Shown here one piece after another: positions 8,540-16,526 of a DNA stretch of 64,000 nt (the first letter of the stretch is position 1; each line of letters starts with the position of its first letter). This DNA is from Shinella pollutisoli (GTDB lineage Bacteria > Pseudomonadota > Alphaproteobacteria > Rhizobiales > Rhizobiaceae). The notes beneath the pieces were generated by a model that did not search any database, was not told the DNA's origin, and worked only from the letters and a program-made list of their open reading frames with translations. The DNA lies in NCBI RefSeq assembly GCF_024609765.1, contig NZ_JANFDG010000011.1, positions 62,001 to 126,000 of the forward strand, read 5' to 3'. The position numbers and the translations under genes were made by a program.

Positions 8540-9799
8540 ATGGCTGGATCGCGTCGCAGCGAAAAAGTGATCGTCATCGGCGCGGGCATCATCGGTGTCT
8601 GCGCCGCCAACGCGCTTGTGGACGAAGGCTTCGCGGTCGAGGTCGTCGACCCGGTCGAGCCCGGCAGCCCCGGACAGTGCTCCTACGGCAATGCCGGGGG
8701 GCTCTCGCCGGGGTCCTGCATCCCCAACTCCATGCCCGGCATCGCCGCGCAGGTGCCGGGCATGCTGCTCGACCCGGATGGGCCGATCGGGCTGCGCCTG
8801 CTCGACCTGCCGCATGCCCTGCCCTGGCTCCTGCGCTTCCTCGCCAATTCGCGGCTGTCGCGCGTGAAGCGCATCTCCGACGGGATGATCGCGCTCAACC
8901 GGCTGACGCTCTCCTGCTACGAGCCGCTGGTGAAGGCGGCGGGCTGCGAGGACCTGATCCTCAACCGCGGCCAGCTCTTCGCCTACGAGAACCCCAGGGG
9001 GCCGGAAGGCAGCGCGCTTTCCATCGCCATGCGACGCGAGCGCGGCGTCAGGGTCGAGATCCTCGACGCCCGCCAGCTGCGCGAGCTGGAGCCGGCGATC
9101 TCGCCCGCCTACCGCGCCGGCGTCTTCCTGCCCGAGCAGGGCCAATGCCCCAATCCGGGCCGGCTGGTCGCCGCCATCGCCCGGCTCGCGGCCGGCAAGG
9201 GCGCGGTCTTCACCCGCGAGAGCGCGCGGGCGCTCGTGCTGGAACAGGGCCGCGTCAAGGGGGTCGCGGCCGAGGCCGGCGTGATCGCCGCCGACAGGGT
9301 GGTGATCGCCGCCGGCGCGTTTTCCGCCCCCTTCGCCAGGCAGGCCGGCGTGCGCGTGCCGCTGATCAGCGAGCGCGGCTATCACGTCATGCTGCCCAAC
9401 GCGAAGACGGGGCTGAAGGTCAACGTCAACGCCGCCGAGCGCAAGTTCGTCGCCGCACCGATGGAAGGCGGGCTCCGCCTCTCCGGCACGGTGGAGTTCG
9501 CCCGGCCGGAGGCGGCGCCCAACTGGCGGCGGGCGGAGATCCTCGTGCGCCAGGCGGCCCACATGTTCCCCGGTGCCGATCTCGGCGGCGTGGAGCGCTG
9601 GATGGGCAACCGTCCCGGCACCCCCGACAGCATTCCCGTCATCGAGACCGCGCCGCGCCACGACAACGTCATCCTCGCCTTCGGCCACGGCCACCAGGGG
9701 CTGATCGGCGGATCGGTGACCGGCCGCCTGGTGGCGGAGCTCGCCGCCGGCCGGCCGACCTCGATCGACATATCGCATTTCCGCTCGTCCCGGTTCTGA
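8540..9799 (+). CDS. FAD-dependent D-amino acid dehydrogenase-like oxidoreductase
   Basis: A 419-residue DAO-superfamily protein resembling DadA and cis-4-hydroxy-D-proline dehydrogenases. The FAD-binding strand-loop-helix VIVIGAGIIGVCAANALVDEG starts at residue 10. The later LISERGYHVMLP and GGLRLSGTVEFA segments, and the C-terminal FGHGHQGLIGGSVTGRLVAELA region, are typical of DadA. There is no leader peptide, so it acts on the cytoplasmic face and probably passes electrons to quinone. It pairs logically with the racemase-family enzyme at 975, which would supply a D-configured substrate. Whether the substrate is a D-imino or D-amino acid is not decided by sequence. Confidence 0.85.
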   Translation: MAGSRRSEKVIVIGAGIIGVCAANALVDEGFAVEVVDPVEPGSPGQCSYGNAGGLSPGSCIPNSMPGIAAQVPGMLLDPDGPIGLRLLDLPHALPWLLRFLANSRLSRVKRISDGMIALNRLTLSCYEPLVKAAGCEDLILNRGQLFAYENPRGPEGSALSIAMRRERGVRVEILDARQLRELEPAISPAYRAGVFLPEQGQCPNPGRLVAAIARLAAGKGAVFTRESARALVLEQGRVKGVAAEAGVIAADRVVIAAGAFSAPFARQAGVRVPLISERGYHVMLPNAKTGLKVNVNAAERKFVAAPMEGGLRLSGTVEFARPEAAPNWRRAEILVRQAAHMFPGADLGGVERWMGNRPGTPDSIPVIETAPRHDNVILAFGHGHQGLIGGSVTGRLVAELAAGRPTSIDISHFRSSRF

Positions 9800-9847
9800 C
9801 CGGCCATGGGCGGCAACCCGGCCGAGACGCCGGACAAGGAGAGACCG

Positions 9848-11281
9848 ATGTATGAAGAGACAATCGACCTTTTGATCGACGGCGTGTTCCGCAAGGGCAG
9901 CGAGGGCAGGAGCCAGCCGCTCGTCAACCCCGCCACCGGCGAGGAGATCGCCACCGTGCCGCATGCCTCGCCCGCCGATCTCGACGCGGCGCTTGCCGCC
10001 GCCGAGCGCGCCTTCGGCCCCTGGAAGGCGCTGCCGGCGATCAACCGCTACAGGATCATGATGAAGGCCGCCGACCTGATCGACGCGCGGCTGGAGACGA
10101 TCGCCCGCGTGCTGACCATGGAGAACGGCAAGCCGCTCGCCGAGGCGAAGGGCGAGGTCGCCTTCTCGGCCGAGGCGACGCGCTGGTATGCCGAGGAAGG
10201 CAAGCGCGCCTACGGCCGCATCGTTCCCGGCCGGGTGCCCGGCCAGCGCCAGATGGTCTACAAGGAGCCGGTCGGCGTGGTCGTCGCCTTCGCCGCCTGG
10301 AACTTCCCGGCCTCGAACGTCATCCGCAAGATTTCCGGGGCGCTTGCCGCCGGCTGCTCGATCATCCTCAAAACCGCCGAGGAGACCCCGGGCACGGCCG
10401 TCGCCTTCGCCCGCTGCTTCCAGGATGCCGGCCTGCCGGACGGCGTGCTGAACCTCGTCTTCGGCGTGCCGGACGAGGTGTCGCGCCATCTGCTGGCCTC
10501 GCCGATCCCGAAGAAGGTCTCGCTCACCGGCTCCACCGCCGTCGGCAAGCTCCTGCAGAAGCGCGCCGCCGACACGCTGAAGCGCACGACGATGGAGCTC
10601 GGCGGCCATGCCCCCGTGCTGGTCTTCGCCGACGCCGACGTGGACCACGCCGTGGCGACGCTTACCGCCGCGAAGTTCCGCAATGCCGGCCAGGTCTGCA
10701 CCTCGCCCACCCGCTTCTTCGTGCACGAGAGCATCGCGGACGCCTTCGCCGCCGGCATGGCCGCCAGGGCCGCCGCGCTGAAGCTCGGCGACGGGCTCGA
10801 TCCCGAGACGCAAATGGGGCCGATGATCGCGCCGCGCCGCTGCGACGCCATCCAGTCGCTGGTCGACGACGCCGTCGGCAAGGGTGCTGCGCTGCTCACC
10901 GGGGGCCATCGCCTGAACCGGCCGGGCAACTTCTACGCCCCGACCGTGCTGTCCGGCGTGCCCGAGGATGCCCGGATCATGTCGGAGGAGCCCTTCGGCC
11001 CGGTCGCCTCGATCGTGCCGTTCTCGGCCTTCGACGAGGTGATCGCCCGGGCGAACGCCCTGCCCTACGGCCTCGCCTCCTTCGTCTTCACCAAGGACGG
11101 GGCGACCGCGCGCGACGCGGAAATGGCGCTCGACGCCGGCCTCGTCGGGGTCAACCATACGATGATCTCCACCCCCGAGACGCCGTTCGGCGGCGTCAAC
11201 GAGTCCGGCTTCGGCTCCGAGAGCGGCATCGAGGGGCTGGAGGCGTTCCAGCGCACCAAGTTCGTCTCCGAACTGTTCTGA
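9848..11281 (+). CDS. Aldehyde dehydrogenase, succinate-semialdehyde dehydrogenase-like
   Basis: A 477-residue ALDH of the GabD / 2-oxoglutarate-semialdehyde dehydrogenase branch. Catalytic Cys284 is in NAGQVCTSPTR and Glu250 in TMELGGHAP; the C-terminal TPFGGVNESGFGSESGIEGLEAF segment is typical of semialdehyde dehydrogenases. ATG 9848 is chosen because AAGGAGAG lies just upstream, whereas an in-frame start at 9806 has none. Its place after the DadA-like gene suggests oxidation of a semialdehyde formed in the same pathway, as 2-oxoglutarate semialdehyde is in hydroxyproline breakdown. Confidence 0.88.
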   Translation: MYEETIDLLIDGVFRKGSEGRSQPLVNPATGEEIATVPHASPADLDAALAAAERAFGPWKALPAINRYRIMMKAADLIDARLETIARVLTMENGKPLAEAKGEVAFSAEATRWYAEEGKRAYGRIVPGRVPGQRQMVYKEPVGVVVAFAAWNFPASNVIRKISGALAAGCSIILKTAEETPGTAVAFARCFQDAGLPDGVLNLVFGVPDEVSRHLLASPIPKKVSLTGSTAVGKLLQKRAADTLKRTTMELGGHAPVLVFADADVDHAVATLTAAKFRNAGQVCTSPTRFFVHESIADAFAAGMAARAAALKLGDGLDPETQMGPMIAPRRCDAIQSLVDDAVGKGAALLTGGHRLNRPGNFYAPTVLSGVPEDARIMSEEPFGPVASIVPFSAFDEVIARANALPYGLASFVFTKDGATARDAEMALDAGLVGVNHTMISTPETPFGGVNESGFGSESGIEGLEAFQRTKFVSELF

Positions 11282-11293
11282 TATCCCGACGAG

Positions 11294-11317
11294 GCGGGCG
11301 GGACGCTCCCCGCCCGC
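11294..11317 (+). terminator. Intercistronic hairpin
   Basis: GCGGGCGGG (11294-11302) pairs perfectly with CCCGCCCGC (11309-11317) around a six-base loop. No U-run follows and the next gene begins 18 bases later, so partial attenuation is more likely than full termination. Confidence 0.45.
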
Positions 11318-11334
11318 TTCCGGCAGGAGGAAAG

Positions 11335-12720
11335 ATGACCGACAGGACCACGCCGAAGATCCTCATCGTCGACCTGGTGGGCCTCGCCCCCGGGCCCGAT
11401 GGTCGCCCCGACCATTCCGCCGTGAAGGCGCATGTCGAGGCCCGCGGCGGCGTCTTCCACGAAGGCTCCGCGCGCGGCCTGCCCGCGCCCGCGCCCGGAA
11501 GGCCGCATTTCTACTACATGCCCATGCTCTCCACCGAGGCCGAGCTTCTGGCCGAGGCGCAGGACGGCCTCTACGACGCGGTGATCGCCGCGGCGACCTT
11601 CCTGCCGAGGGGCACGCGCTTCGATCTCGGCGGCGTCAGGATCGGCGCCGGGACCGGCAACATGGGCTCCGAAAGCTGGGGCGGCGGCGACGGCCGGGGC
11701 GGCATCGCGCCGCTGATGAACACGCCCGGCATCAACGCGCGCGCCACCGCGCAGATGGTGATGAAGGCGCTGCTCCGCGTTCGCCCTGACCTGCCGGTCG
11801 AGGAGATGAACGCGCTGGTGGCCGCCGGCCGCTTCGACACCGGCCGCGACCTCGCGCGCTTCCCGACCGCCAAGCTGGAGGGCCGGACCTTCGCGGTGAT
11901 CGGCTACGGCAATATCGGCCGGGAGGTGGCGAAGCTCGCCCGCGCCTTCGGCATGAGGGTGCGCATCCACGCCCGCCCCCGTCACCGGAAATGGATCGAG
12001 AGCGAGGGCTTCCTCTATGCCGGGAGCCCGCGCGAGGCGGCGTCAGGGGCGGATGCGCTCTCCGTGCATATCGGCCTCGGGCCGCTCGGGCCGGACGGCC
12101 ATGCCAATGCCGGGCTCGTCGGCGGGGACGTGCTGTCGGCGCTCGCAGAGGGCGCGGTGCTGATCAACTACGACCGCGGCGAGCTGGTCGACGTCGCGGC
12201 GCTCGGCCGGGCGCTCGCCGAGGGGCGCCTCGCCCATGCGGCGATCGACGCGGACCTCTTCCGCGATCCGGCAAGCGGCGCGCTCTCCGGGCCGATGGTG
12301 CCCTACCTGTCGCTCCTGCCGGAGCACGGCGCGAGACTGTCGCTGCTGCCGCACGCCGCCGCCGACACCGACCATCCGACCCGCGTCTCGGGGGCGATCC
12401 AGGCGGTCGACCAGATCCTCGACGCGATCGGGCGGCGCGTGGTGCGCAACCTCAAGGGCGACCTGCCCGAAGGCTACACCGACGCCGGCGCGACGCGGCC
12501 CCCGGGCCTCGGCGGCATGACCGCGGCGGGCCTCGAGGCCCTGCGGTCGGACGCCGGACGGCTCGAGACGCTGCGTGCGGCCGCCCGCGGCTTCCTCTCC
12601 GCGCTCGACGGCCTGGCGGAGAGCGGCGCGGGGACGGCCGGCGAGACCTTGCTGCTCGAAGGCAACCGCCTCGCCACGCTGCTGCGCACGCAGGACCTCG
12701 AAGGCCCGTTTCTGGATTGA
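11335..12720 (+). CDS. D-isomer-specific 2-hydroxyacid dehydrogenase family protein
   Basis: A 461-residue NAD(P)-dependent oxidoreductase interconverting a 2-hydroxy acid and a 2-oxo acid. The nucleotide-binding domain begins near residue 180 with FAVIGYGNIGREVAKLARAFG, and the substrate-arginine region appears as NYDRGELVDVAALGRAL. The catalytic-domain ends are divergent: the expected C-terminal TPHIGG motif reads LLPHAAADTDHP. A tail of about 80 residues beyond the usual domain end is alanine/leucine-rich and predicted helical. It is in line with the upstream catabolic genes. The direction of reaction and substrate are unknown; serine- or glycerate-type dehydrogenases are the nearest familiar relatives. 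Confidence 0.75.
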   Translation: MTDRTTPKILIVDLVGLAPGPDGRPDHSAVKAHVEARGGVFHEGSARGLPAPAPGRPHFYYMPMLSTEAELLAEAQDGLYDAVIAAATFLPRGTRFDLGGVRIGAGTGNMGSESWGGGDGRGGIAPLMNTPGINARATAQMVMKALLRVRPDLPVEEMNALVAAGRFDTGRDLARFPTAKLEGRTFAVIGYGNIGREVAKLARAFGMRVRIHARPRHRKWIESEGFLYAGSPREAASGADALSVHIGLGPLGPDGHANAGLVGGDVLSALAEGAVLINYDRGELVDVAALGRALAEGRLAHAAIDADLFRDPASGALSGPMVPYLSLLPEHGARLSLLPHAAADTDHPTRVSGAIQAVDQILDAIGRRVVRNLKGDLPEGYTDAGATRPPGLGGMTAAGLEALRSDAGRLETLRAAARGFLSALDGLAESGAGTAGETLLLEGNRLATLLRTQDLEGPFLD

Positions 12721-12782
12721 CGGATGTCGGAATTCCCTCCGGCCGCACGTCTTCAAGACGGACGAACCAAGGGAGAACGACG

Positions 12783-13433
12783 ATGACGATCACCATTACC
12801 GCCTTTGAACGCTCGCCCGACCGCGGCAGGGGGCTGGCGCGCGACATGAGCGTCCGCTGGGCGCTCGAGGAGGTGGGGCAGCCCTACGCGGTCCGCCTCC
12901 TCTCGTTCGAGGCGATGAAGGAGCCCGCGCACCTCGCCCTCCAGCCCTTCGGGCAGATCCCGACCTACGAGGAGGGCGATCTCGCCCTGTTCGAGTCGGG
13001 GGCGATCGTGCTCCGCATCGCCGAGCGCCACGCGGGCCTGCTGCCGGCCGACCCGGAGGCCCGGGCGCGCGCGGTCGCGTGGATGTTCGCCGCGCTCGCG
13101 ACGATGGAGCCGCCGATCGTCGAGCGCGAGACCGCCGTCCTCCTGGAGCGGAACGAGCCCTGGTACGAGCCGCGCCTGCCGATCGTCGAGGGCCGCATCC
13201 GCAGGCGGCTGGACGCGCTTTCCGCACGCCTCGGCGCGGCCGACTGGCTCGACGGCGCGTTCAGCGCCGGCGACCTGCTGATGGTGTCGGTGCTGCGCAG
13301 GCTGGAGGGATCGGGCCTGCTGGACGCCTTTCCGAACCTCTCCGCCTATGTCGCCCGCGGCAAGGCCCGCCCCGCCTTCGGGCGCGCCTTCGCCGCGCAA
13401 CGGGCGGTCTTCGCCGCCGCGCCGGCGGGCTGA
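12783..13433 (+). CDS. Glutathione S-transferase family protein
   Basis: A 216-residue cytosolic GST. The thioredoxin-like N domain (about 1-80) includes the cis-Pro-type QPFGQIPTYEEGD strand and the glutathione-binding FESGAIVLRIAE motif; the helical C domain follows with DWLDGAFSAGDLLMVSVLRR. It ends six bases from the stop of another GST gene on the opposite strand (13440-14078), and the two proteins share the same motif layout, so they look like a converging paralogous pair. It closes the plus-strand operon. Role in the pathway is unknown; detoxification of an electrophilic intermediate is possible. Confidence 0.85.
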   Translation: MTITITAFERSPDRGRGLARDMSVRWALEEVGQPYAVRLLSFEAMKEPAHLALQPFGQIPTYEEGDLALFESGAIVLRIAERHAGLLPADPEARARAVAWMFAALATMEPPIVERETAVLLERNEPWYEPRLPIVEGRIRRRLDALSARLGAADWLDGAFSAGDLLMVSVLRRLEGSGLLDAFPNLSAYVARGKARPAFGRAFAAQRAVFAAAPAG

Positions 13434-13439
13434 CGCGCC

Positions 13440-14078
13440 TCAGTCCGCCGCGGCGAAATGCGCAATCTGGTCCTCGTAGGCCTTCACGAAGGCCGGCCGG
13501 GCCGTGGCGCGCGCCACGTAGCCGCGGCAGGCGGGACGCGCCGCCAGCCCGTCGAAACGGTCGACCAGGCGCAGCACGTCCGCCATGAGGATGTCGGCGA
13601 CGGAAAAGGTCCCGGCCAGCCACGTCCGTGCCGAGAGCACCTGCTCCATGTGCTCGAGCCGGACGTCGAGGAACGCCTGCAACTGCCTTCCTCCCGGCGT
13701 ATCGAAGGCATCGCCCGCGAAATGGAACAGCACCCAGGGCAGGCTCGCCATCTCGACGGAATTGAGCGCCGCGAACACCCATTCCCGCACGTCGCTGCGG
13801 CCGCGCGGATCGGCGGGCATCAGGGCCGTGCTGCGCTCGCCGAGATGGAGCAGGATCGCGCCGCTCTCGAAGATCGAGAGGTCGCCGTCGGTCAGCCAGG
13901 GCACCTGGCCGAACGGCTGGTGCGCGAAATGCGCGGCGTCGCGCCGGTGGAACGGGGTGCTGGCGACGCGATAGGGCAACTCCGCCTCCTCCAGCGCCCA
14001 GCGCAGGCGGATGTCGCGCACGTAGCCGCGCGGCGCCTCGGGAACCCAGTCGTAGGTGGTGAGAATCAGGCCGGCCAT
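13440..14078 (-). CDS. Glutathione S-transferase family protein
   Basis: A 212-residue GST, paralogous to the neighbour at 12783. The thioredoxin-like domain has RLRWALEEAELPYRV and QPFGQVPWLTDGDLSIFESGAILLHLGE; the helical domain includes TWLAGTFSVADILMADVLRLVDR. A GGAGA ribosome site lies 6-10 bases before the ATG at 14078. The gene converges on the other GST with a six-base gap. It starts about 50 bases downstream of the flavin reductase-like gene on the same strand, so those two may be cotranscribed. Confidence 0.85.
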   Translation of the reverse strand: MAGLILTTYDWVPEAPRGYVRDIRLRWALEEAELPYRVASTPFHRRDAAHFAHQPFGQVPWLTDGDLSIFESGAILLHLGERSTALMPADPRGRSDVREWVFAALNSVEMASLPWVLFHFAGDAFDTPGGRQLQAFLDVRLEHMEQVLSARTWLAGTFSVADILMADVLRLVDRFDGLAARPACRGYVARATARPAFVKAYEDQIAHFAAAD

Positions 14079-14130
14079 CGAACGTCTCCTTCCGCCCGCA
14101 TCAGGCCGGACATCCGTGGCGAAGGTGTGG

Positions 14131-14673
14131 TCAGACGCCGTCCGGCAGTTTCGAGCGCATCATCTCGCGCCTGTCGATCCGCCGCCCGTCGACGACGAAG
14201 GTGCCGTCGCCGACGGCGTGAAGCATCCGCTTCTCCGTCCGCGCGTCGTCGAAATAGGCCGCCACGCCTTCGAGCAGCACGATGCTGTAGGGCTCGATGA
14301 CGTCGACCACCCGGCATTCGATGTTCGCGAGGCATTCGGCGATCAGCGGGGCGCGGACATGCTGCGCCGGCAGCGGCGTGAGGCCGAACTTCGCGAACTT
14401 GTCGGTGTCCCTGCCGGAGCAGGTGCCGATGCCGACGGCCGTGTCGAGCATGTCGGCCGCCGGGATCGCCAGCACGCATTCCTTCGAGCGGCAAAGCGCC
14501 TCGTAGGAATGGTTCCACGGCCCCGTCGTCATGGCGAACTCCGCCGAGAAGCCGCGCACCATGGTCCAGGTGATGGTCATGATGTTCGCCTTGCGCCCGT
14601 CATGGGTGGTGACCAGGACGACGGGCCCCGGTTCGAGCAGCGTGAAGGCCTTGCTGAGCGGCAGCGGTTCCAT
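14131..14673 (-). CDS. Flavin reductase-like, FMN-binding protein
   Basis: A 180-residue protein of the flavin reductase-like split-barrel family (FlaRed). Typical features are the N-terminal PGPVVLVTTHDGRKANIMTI strand pair that cradles FMN, the central ECVLAIPAADMLDTAVGIG segment and the dimer strand VRAPLIAECLANIECRV. Relatives provide reduced flavin to monooxygenases or reduce flavin or quinone substrates directly. No monooxygenase gene lies beside it, so the partner is unknown. It reads in the same direction as the following GST gene. Confidence 0.85.
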   Translation of the reverse strand: MEPLPLSKAFTLLEPGPVVLVTTHDGRKANIMTITWTMVRGFSAEFAMTTGPWNHSYEALCRSKECVLAIPAADMLDTAVGIGTCSGRDTDKFAKFGLTPLPAQHVRAPLIAECLANIECRVVDVIEPYSIVLLEGVAAYFDDARTEKRMLHAVGDGTFVVDGRRIDRREMMRSKLPDGV

Positions 14674-14745
14674 GCGCGTCCTCGTCCTTGCGGAAGACAG
14701 CCTATCACGCCGACCGTGCGCGGCGCAGGGGGAAAGCGCATGCCC

Positions 14746-14764
14746 CCGCCCGTAGTGCGGGCGG
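14746..14764 (-). terminator. Hairpin downstream of the EfeO-tail gene
   Basis: CCGCCCG (14746-14752) pairs with CGGGCGG (14758-14764) around a five-base loop, 22 bases past the stop of the 14786-14992 reading frame. There is no clear U-tract, so termination strength is uncertain. Confidence 0.4.
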
Positions 14765-14785
14765 AGGCAGCCGTCGGGCGGCGGC

Positions 14786-14992
14786 TCAGTCGAGGCCGAG
14801 CTTGCCGCGCAGGGTTGAGAGGTCCTCGGCGAGCGTGTTGACGGCGGCGGCCAGCACGGTGCGGTCCTCGTCCGTCAGCTTCTCGTAGGAGACGTAGCCG
14901 TCGCCTTCCTTGTACTTGGCGAGGATCGTGTCGACCTTGGCGAAGTTCTCGTCCACGGTCTTCAGGAAGTCGGATACCTTTATACTCAACAT
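14786..14992 (-). pseudogene. Stand-alone C-terminal fragment of an EfeO/imelysin-type protein
   Basis: The 68-residue frame reads ...FAKVDTILAKYKEGDGYVSYEKL... and ends ...LAEDLSTLRGKLGLD, the pattern I recognise from the extreme C-terminus of EfeO iron-uptake proteins (imelysin family, normally well over 250 residues). The rest of the protein is absent upstream: the frame there is not EfeO-like and holds an anaerobox-like site. It has its own ATG with AGG eight bases before, so it could be translated as a mini-protein. It lacks a signal peptide and the metal-binding N-terminal region, so iron-uptake function is unlikely. Either a recombination remnant or a small gene derived from one. Confidence 0.6.
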
Positions 14993-15004
14993 TTTTGACC
15001 TGCT

Positions 15005-15018
15005 TTGATCTGACTCAA
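15005..15018. promoter_or_regulatory. Anaerobox-like FNR/FixK site
   Basis: TTGATCTGACTCAA matches the FNR/FixK-type consensus TTGAT-N4-ATCAA at 9 of 10 positions. It lies 13 bases upstream of the ATG of the small gene at 14992, too close for a classical activator position, so if functional it may repress or mark a displaced promoter. Confidence 0.45.
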
Positions 15019-15144
15019 GCCGTGCCGCGCGAATGCCGGTATTCTCGGGCCGCGCGCAGCCTGAGCCGGATGACGGCTCCTGCGGCGCATCGACGCACGC
15101 GCGGCGTGGAAAGGCCCGCGGCAAGGAGGAAGGAAAGAGGGAAT

Positions 15145-15158
15145 CCGCCCGCGGGCGG
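15145..15158 (-). terminator. Palindromic hairpin after the DUF1127 gene
   Basis: CCGCCCGCGGGCGG is a perfect 14-base palindrome, followed on the minus strand by a pyrimidine-rich stretch (ATTCCCTCTTTCCTTCC). It lies 53 bases beyond the stop of the DUF1127-like gene and could act as a weak terminator. Confidence 0.4.
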
Positions 15159-15211
15159 CAGCGACGGCGGGATCGCTCAGGCGCCGATCAGACGCCGGCA
15201 GGCGGCGGCGC

Positions 15212-15445
15212 TCACAGCCGGCTGAAGCCGTGCCGCATGAGATGCAGCCTGTCGGCCTCGTCGCGCATCGGGTCGTGCACGGCGCGCGGATCGACGCCGA
15301 TGTCGGCGAGGAGATGGTCGGAGAGCTTGTCGAGGTCCTTTACCGGATCGACGCGGATCGTGCGCTCCTCCCACAGGCGGCGCAGGGCGGAGAGGAGGCC
15401 GCCCGACGGAAAGGCGACGGTGAAGGTGGCTGGCGGGGCCGACAT
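15212..15445 (-). CDS. DUF1127-like small protein
   Basis: A 77-residue protein whose C-terminal half reads LDKLSDHLLADIGVDPRAVHDPM, the LxxLSDxxLxDIGV signature of DUF1127 (YjiS-like). Its arginine content in that region is typical. Roles of some alphaproteobacterial members in RNA regulation and phosphate or carbon metabolism are known, but nothing here assigns this one. AAGGA precedes the ATG by seven bases. It is divergent from the LysR gene at 15563 across an AT-rich promoter region, so control by that LysR protein is plausible. Confidence 0.75.
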   Translation of the reverse strand: MSAPPATFTVAFPSGGLLSALRRLWEERTIRVDPVKDLDKLSDHLLADIGVDPRAVHDPMRDEADRLHLMRHGFSRL

Positions 15446-15562
15446 CGGACCATCCTTTATGCATGCTTGATATTTTCTTCTATCTATACCTTTAACATAT
15501 TGATATAAAAGTGAGAAACGAGTACGGCTTTCCACAGCGTCAAGTTTTCCTTGAAGGTCGAC
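15446..15562. promoter_or_regulatory. AT-rich divergent promoter region
   Basis: A marked AT-rich stretch (about 15460-15515) separates the divergent DUF1127-like and LysR genes in otherwise GC-rich DNA. It holds TTGATA at 15467-15472 and a TATAAA block at 15504-15509, and a TATC/GATA-type pair that could be a LysR binding site. Exact promoter assignment is not possible by eye. Confidence 0.45.
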
Positions 15563-16501
15563 ATGCAGTCCATACCGGGAATGCGCGCATTGAGGACCTT
15601 CGTCGTCGCCGGGCGGCACCTCAACTTCACCCGCGCGGCCGACGAGCTCGGCCTGACGCCGGCGGCCGTGAGCTACCAGATCAAGGAAATCGAGGATCAG
15701 CTCGGCGTGGCGCTGTTCGTGCGATCGAGCCGCACGATCCGGCTGACGGAGGCGGGCGCCGTGCTGTTCGACGCGGCGGTCGAGGCCTTCGACGTCATGG
15801 GCAGGGCGATCGCGCGGGCGCAGCGGATGACGCGCGGCGCGAGCGAGCTCAAGGTGACGGCGGACGCCCAGTTCGCCGCGAAGTGGCTGATGCGGCGGGT
15901 CGAGCGGTTCCGCAAGGTCCATCCCGACATGGAGCTGCGCTTCGACATCTCCTACCAGGTGCGCGACTTCCGCCACGACGACATCGACGTGGCGATCCGC
16001 TTCGGCACCGGCCGATATCCGGGGCTCGCCGCCCACCGGCTGTTCGACAACGTCGTCGTGCCGGTCTGCAGCCCGCACCTGCTCGCCTCCGGCCGGCCGC
16101 TCGGCGAGCCGCGCGACCTGCTGCACCACACGCTCGTCCATATCGAATGGTCGCAGCAGGGCATCGTCTGGCCGAACTGGCGGATGTGGATGGCGGCGGC
16201 GGGGGTGGAGGATTTCGACGACAGCAGGACGGTGGTGTTCGGCTCGTCCTCGGACGCCATCCAGGCGGCGATCGACGGCGACGCCGTGGCGCTCGCCGAC
16301 TTCGCGATGGTCGCCAACGACCTGTCCGAGGGACGGCTGGTGCAGCTCTTCGAGTTCGGGATCAGGGTCCCGCCCGAGTTCGCCTATTTCCTGGTCTATC
16401 CGGAGGAGGCCGCCTCGGACCCGCGCGTCGTCGCCTTCCGCGAATGGATCCTCGACGAGGCGGCGGCGACCAGCCGGTCTTCCCCGGCCGGTCAGCGCTG
16501 A
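15563..16501 (+). CDS. LysR-family transcriptional regulator, GcvA-like
   Basis: A 312-residue regulator. The N-terminal winged helix (about residues 5-65) reads ALRTFVVAGRHLNFTRAADELGLTPAAVSYQIKEIEDQLG, followed by the periplasmic-binding-protein-like effector domain (about 90-300). The wording of the recognition helix is closest to GcvA-type regulators. ATG 15563 was chosen over TTG 15551 because AAGG lies six bases before it. It is flanked on both sides by DUF1127-like small genes and is divergent from one of them. The effector is unknown. A short hairpin (16500-16515) follows. Confidence 0.88.
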   Translation: MQSIPGMRALRTFVVAGRHLNFTRAADELGLTPAAVSYQIKEIEDQLGVALFVRSSRTIRLTEAGAVLFDAAVEAFDVMGRAIARAQRMTRGASELKVTADAQFAAKWLMRRVERFRKVHPDMELRFDISYQVRDFRHDDIDVAIRFGTGRYPGLAAHRLFDNVVVPVCSPHLLASGRPLGEPRDLLHHTLVHIEWSQQGIVWPNWRMWMAAAGVEDFDDSRTVVFGSSSDAIQAAIDGDAVALADFAMVANDLSEGRLVQLFEFGIRVPPEFAYFLVYPEEAASDPRVVAFREWILDEAAATSRSSPAGQR

Positions 16502-16526
16502 CCGGCGTTCCGGTCGACCGGCGGCG

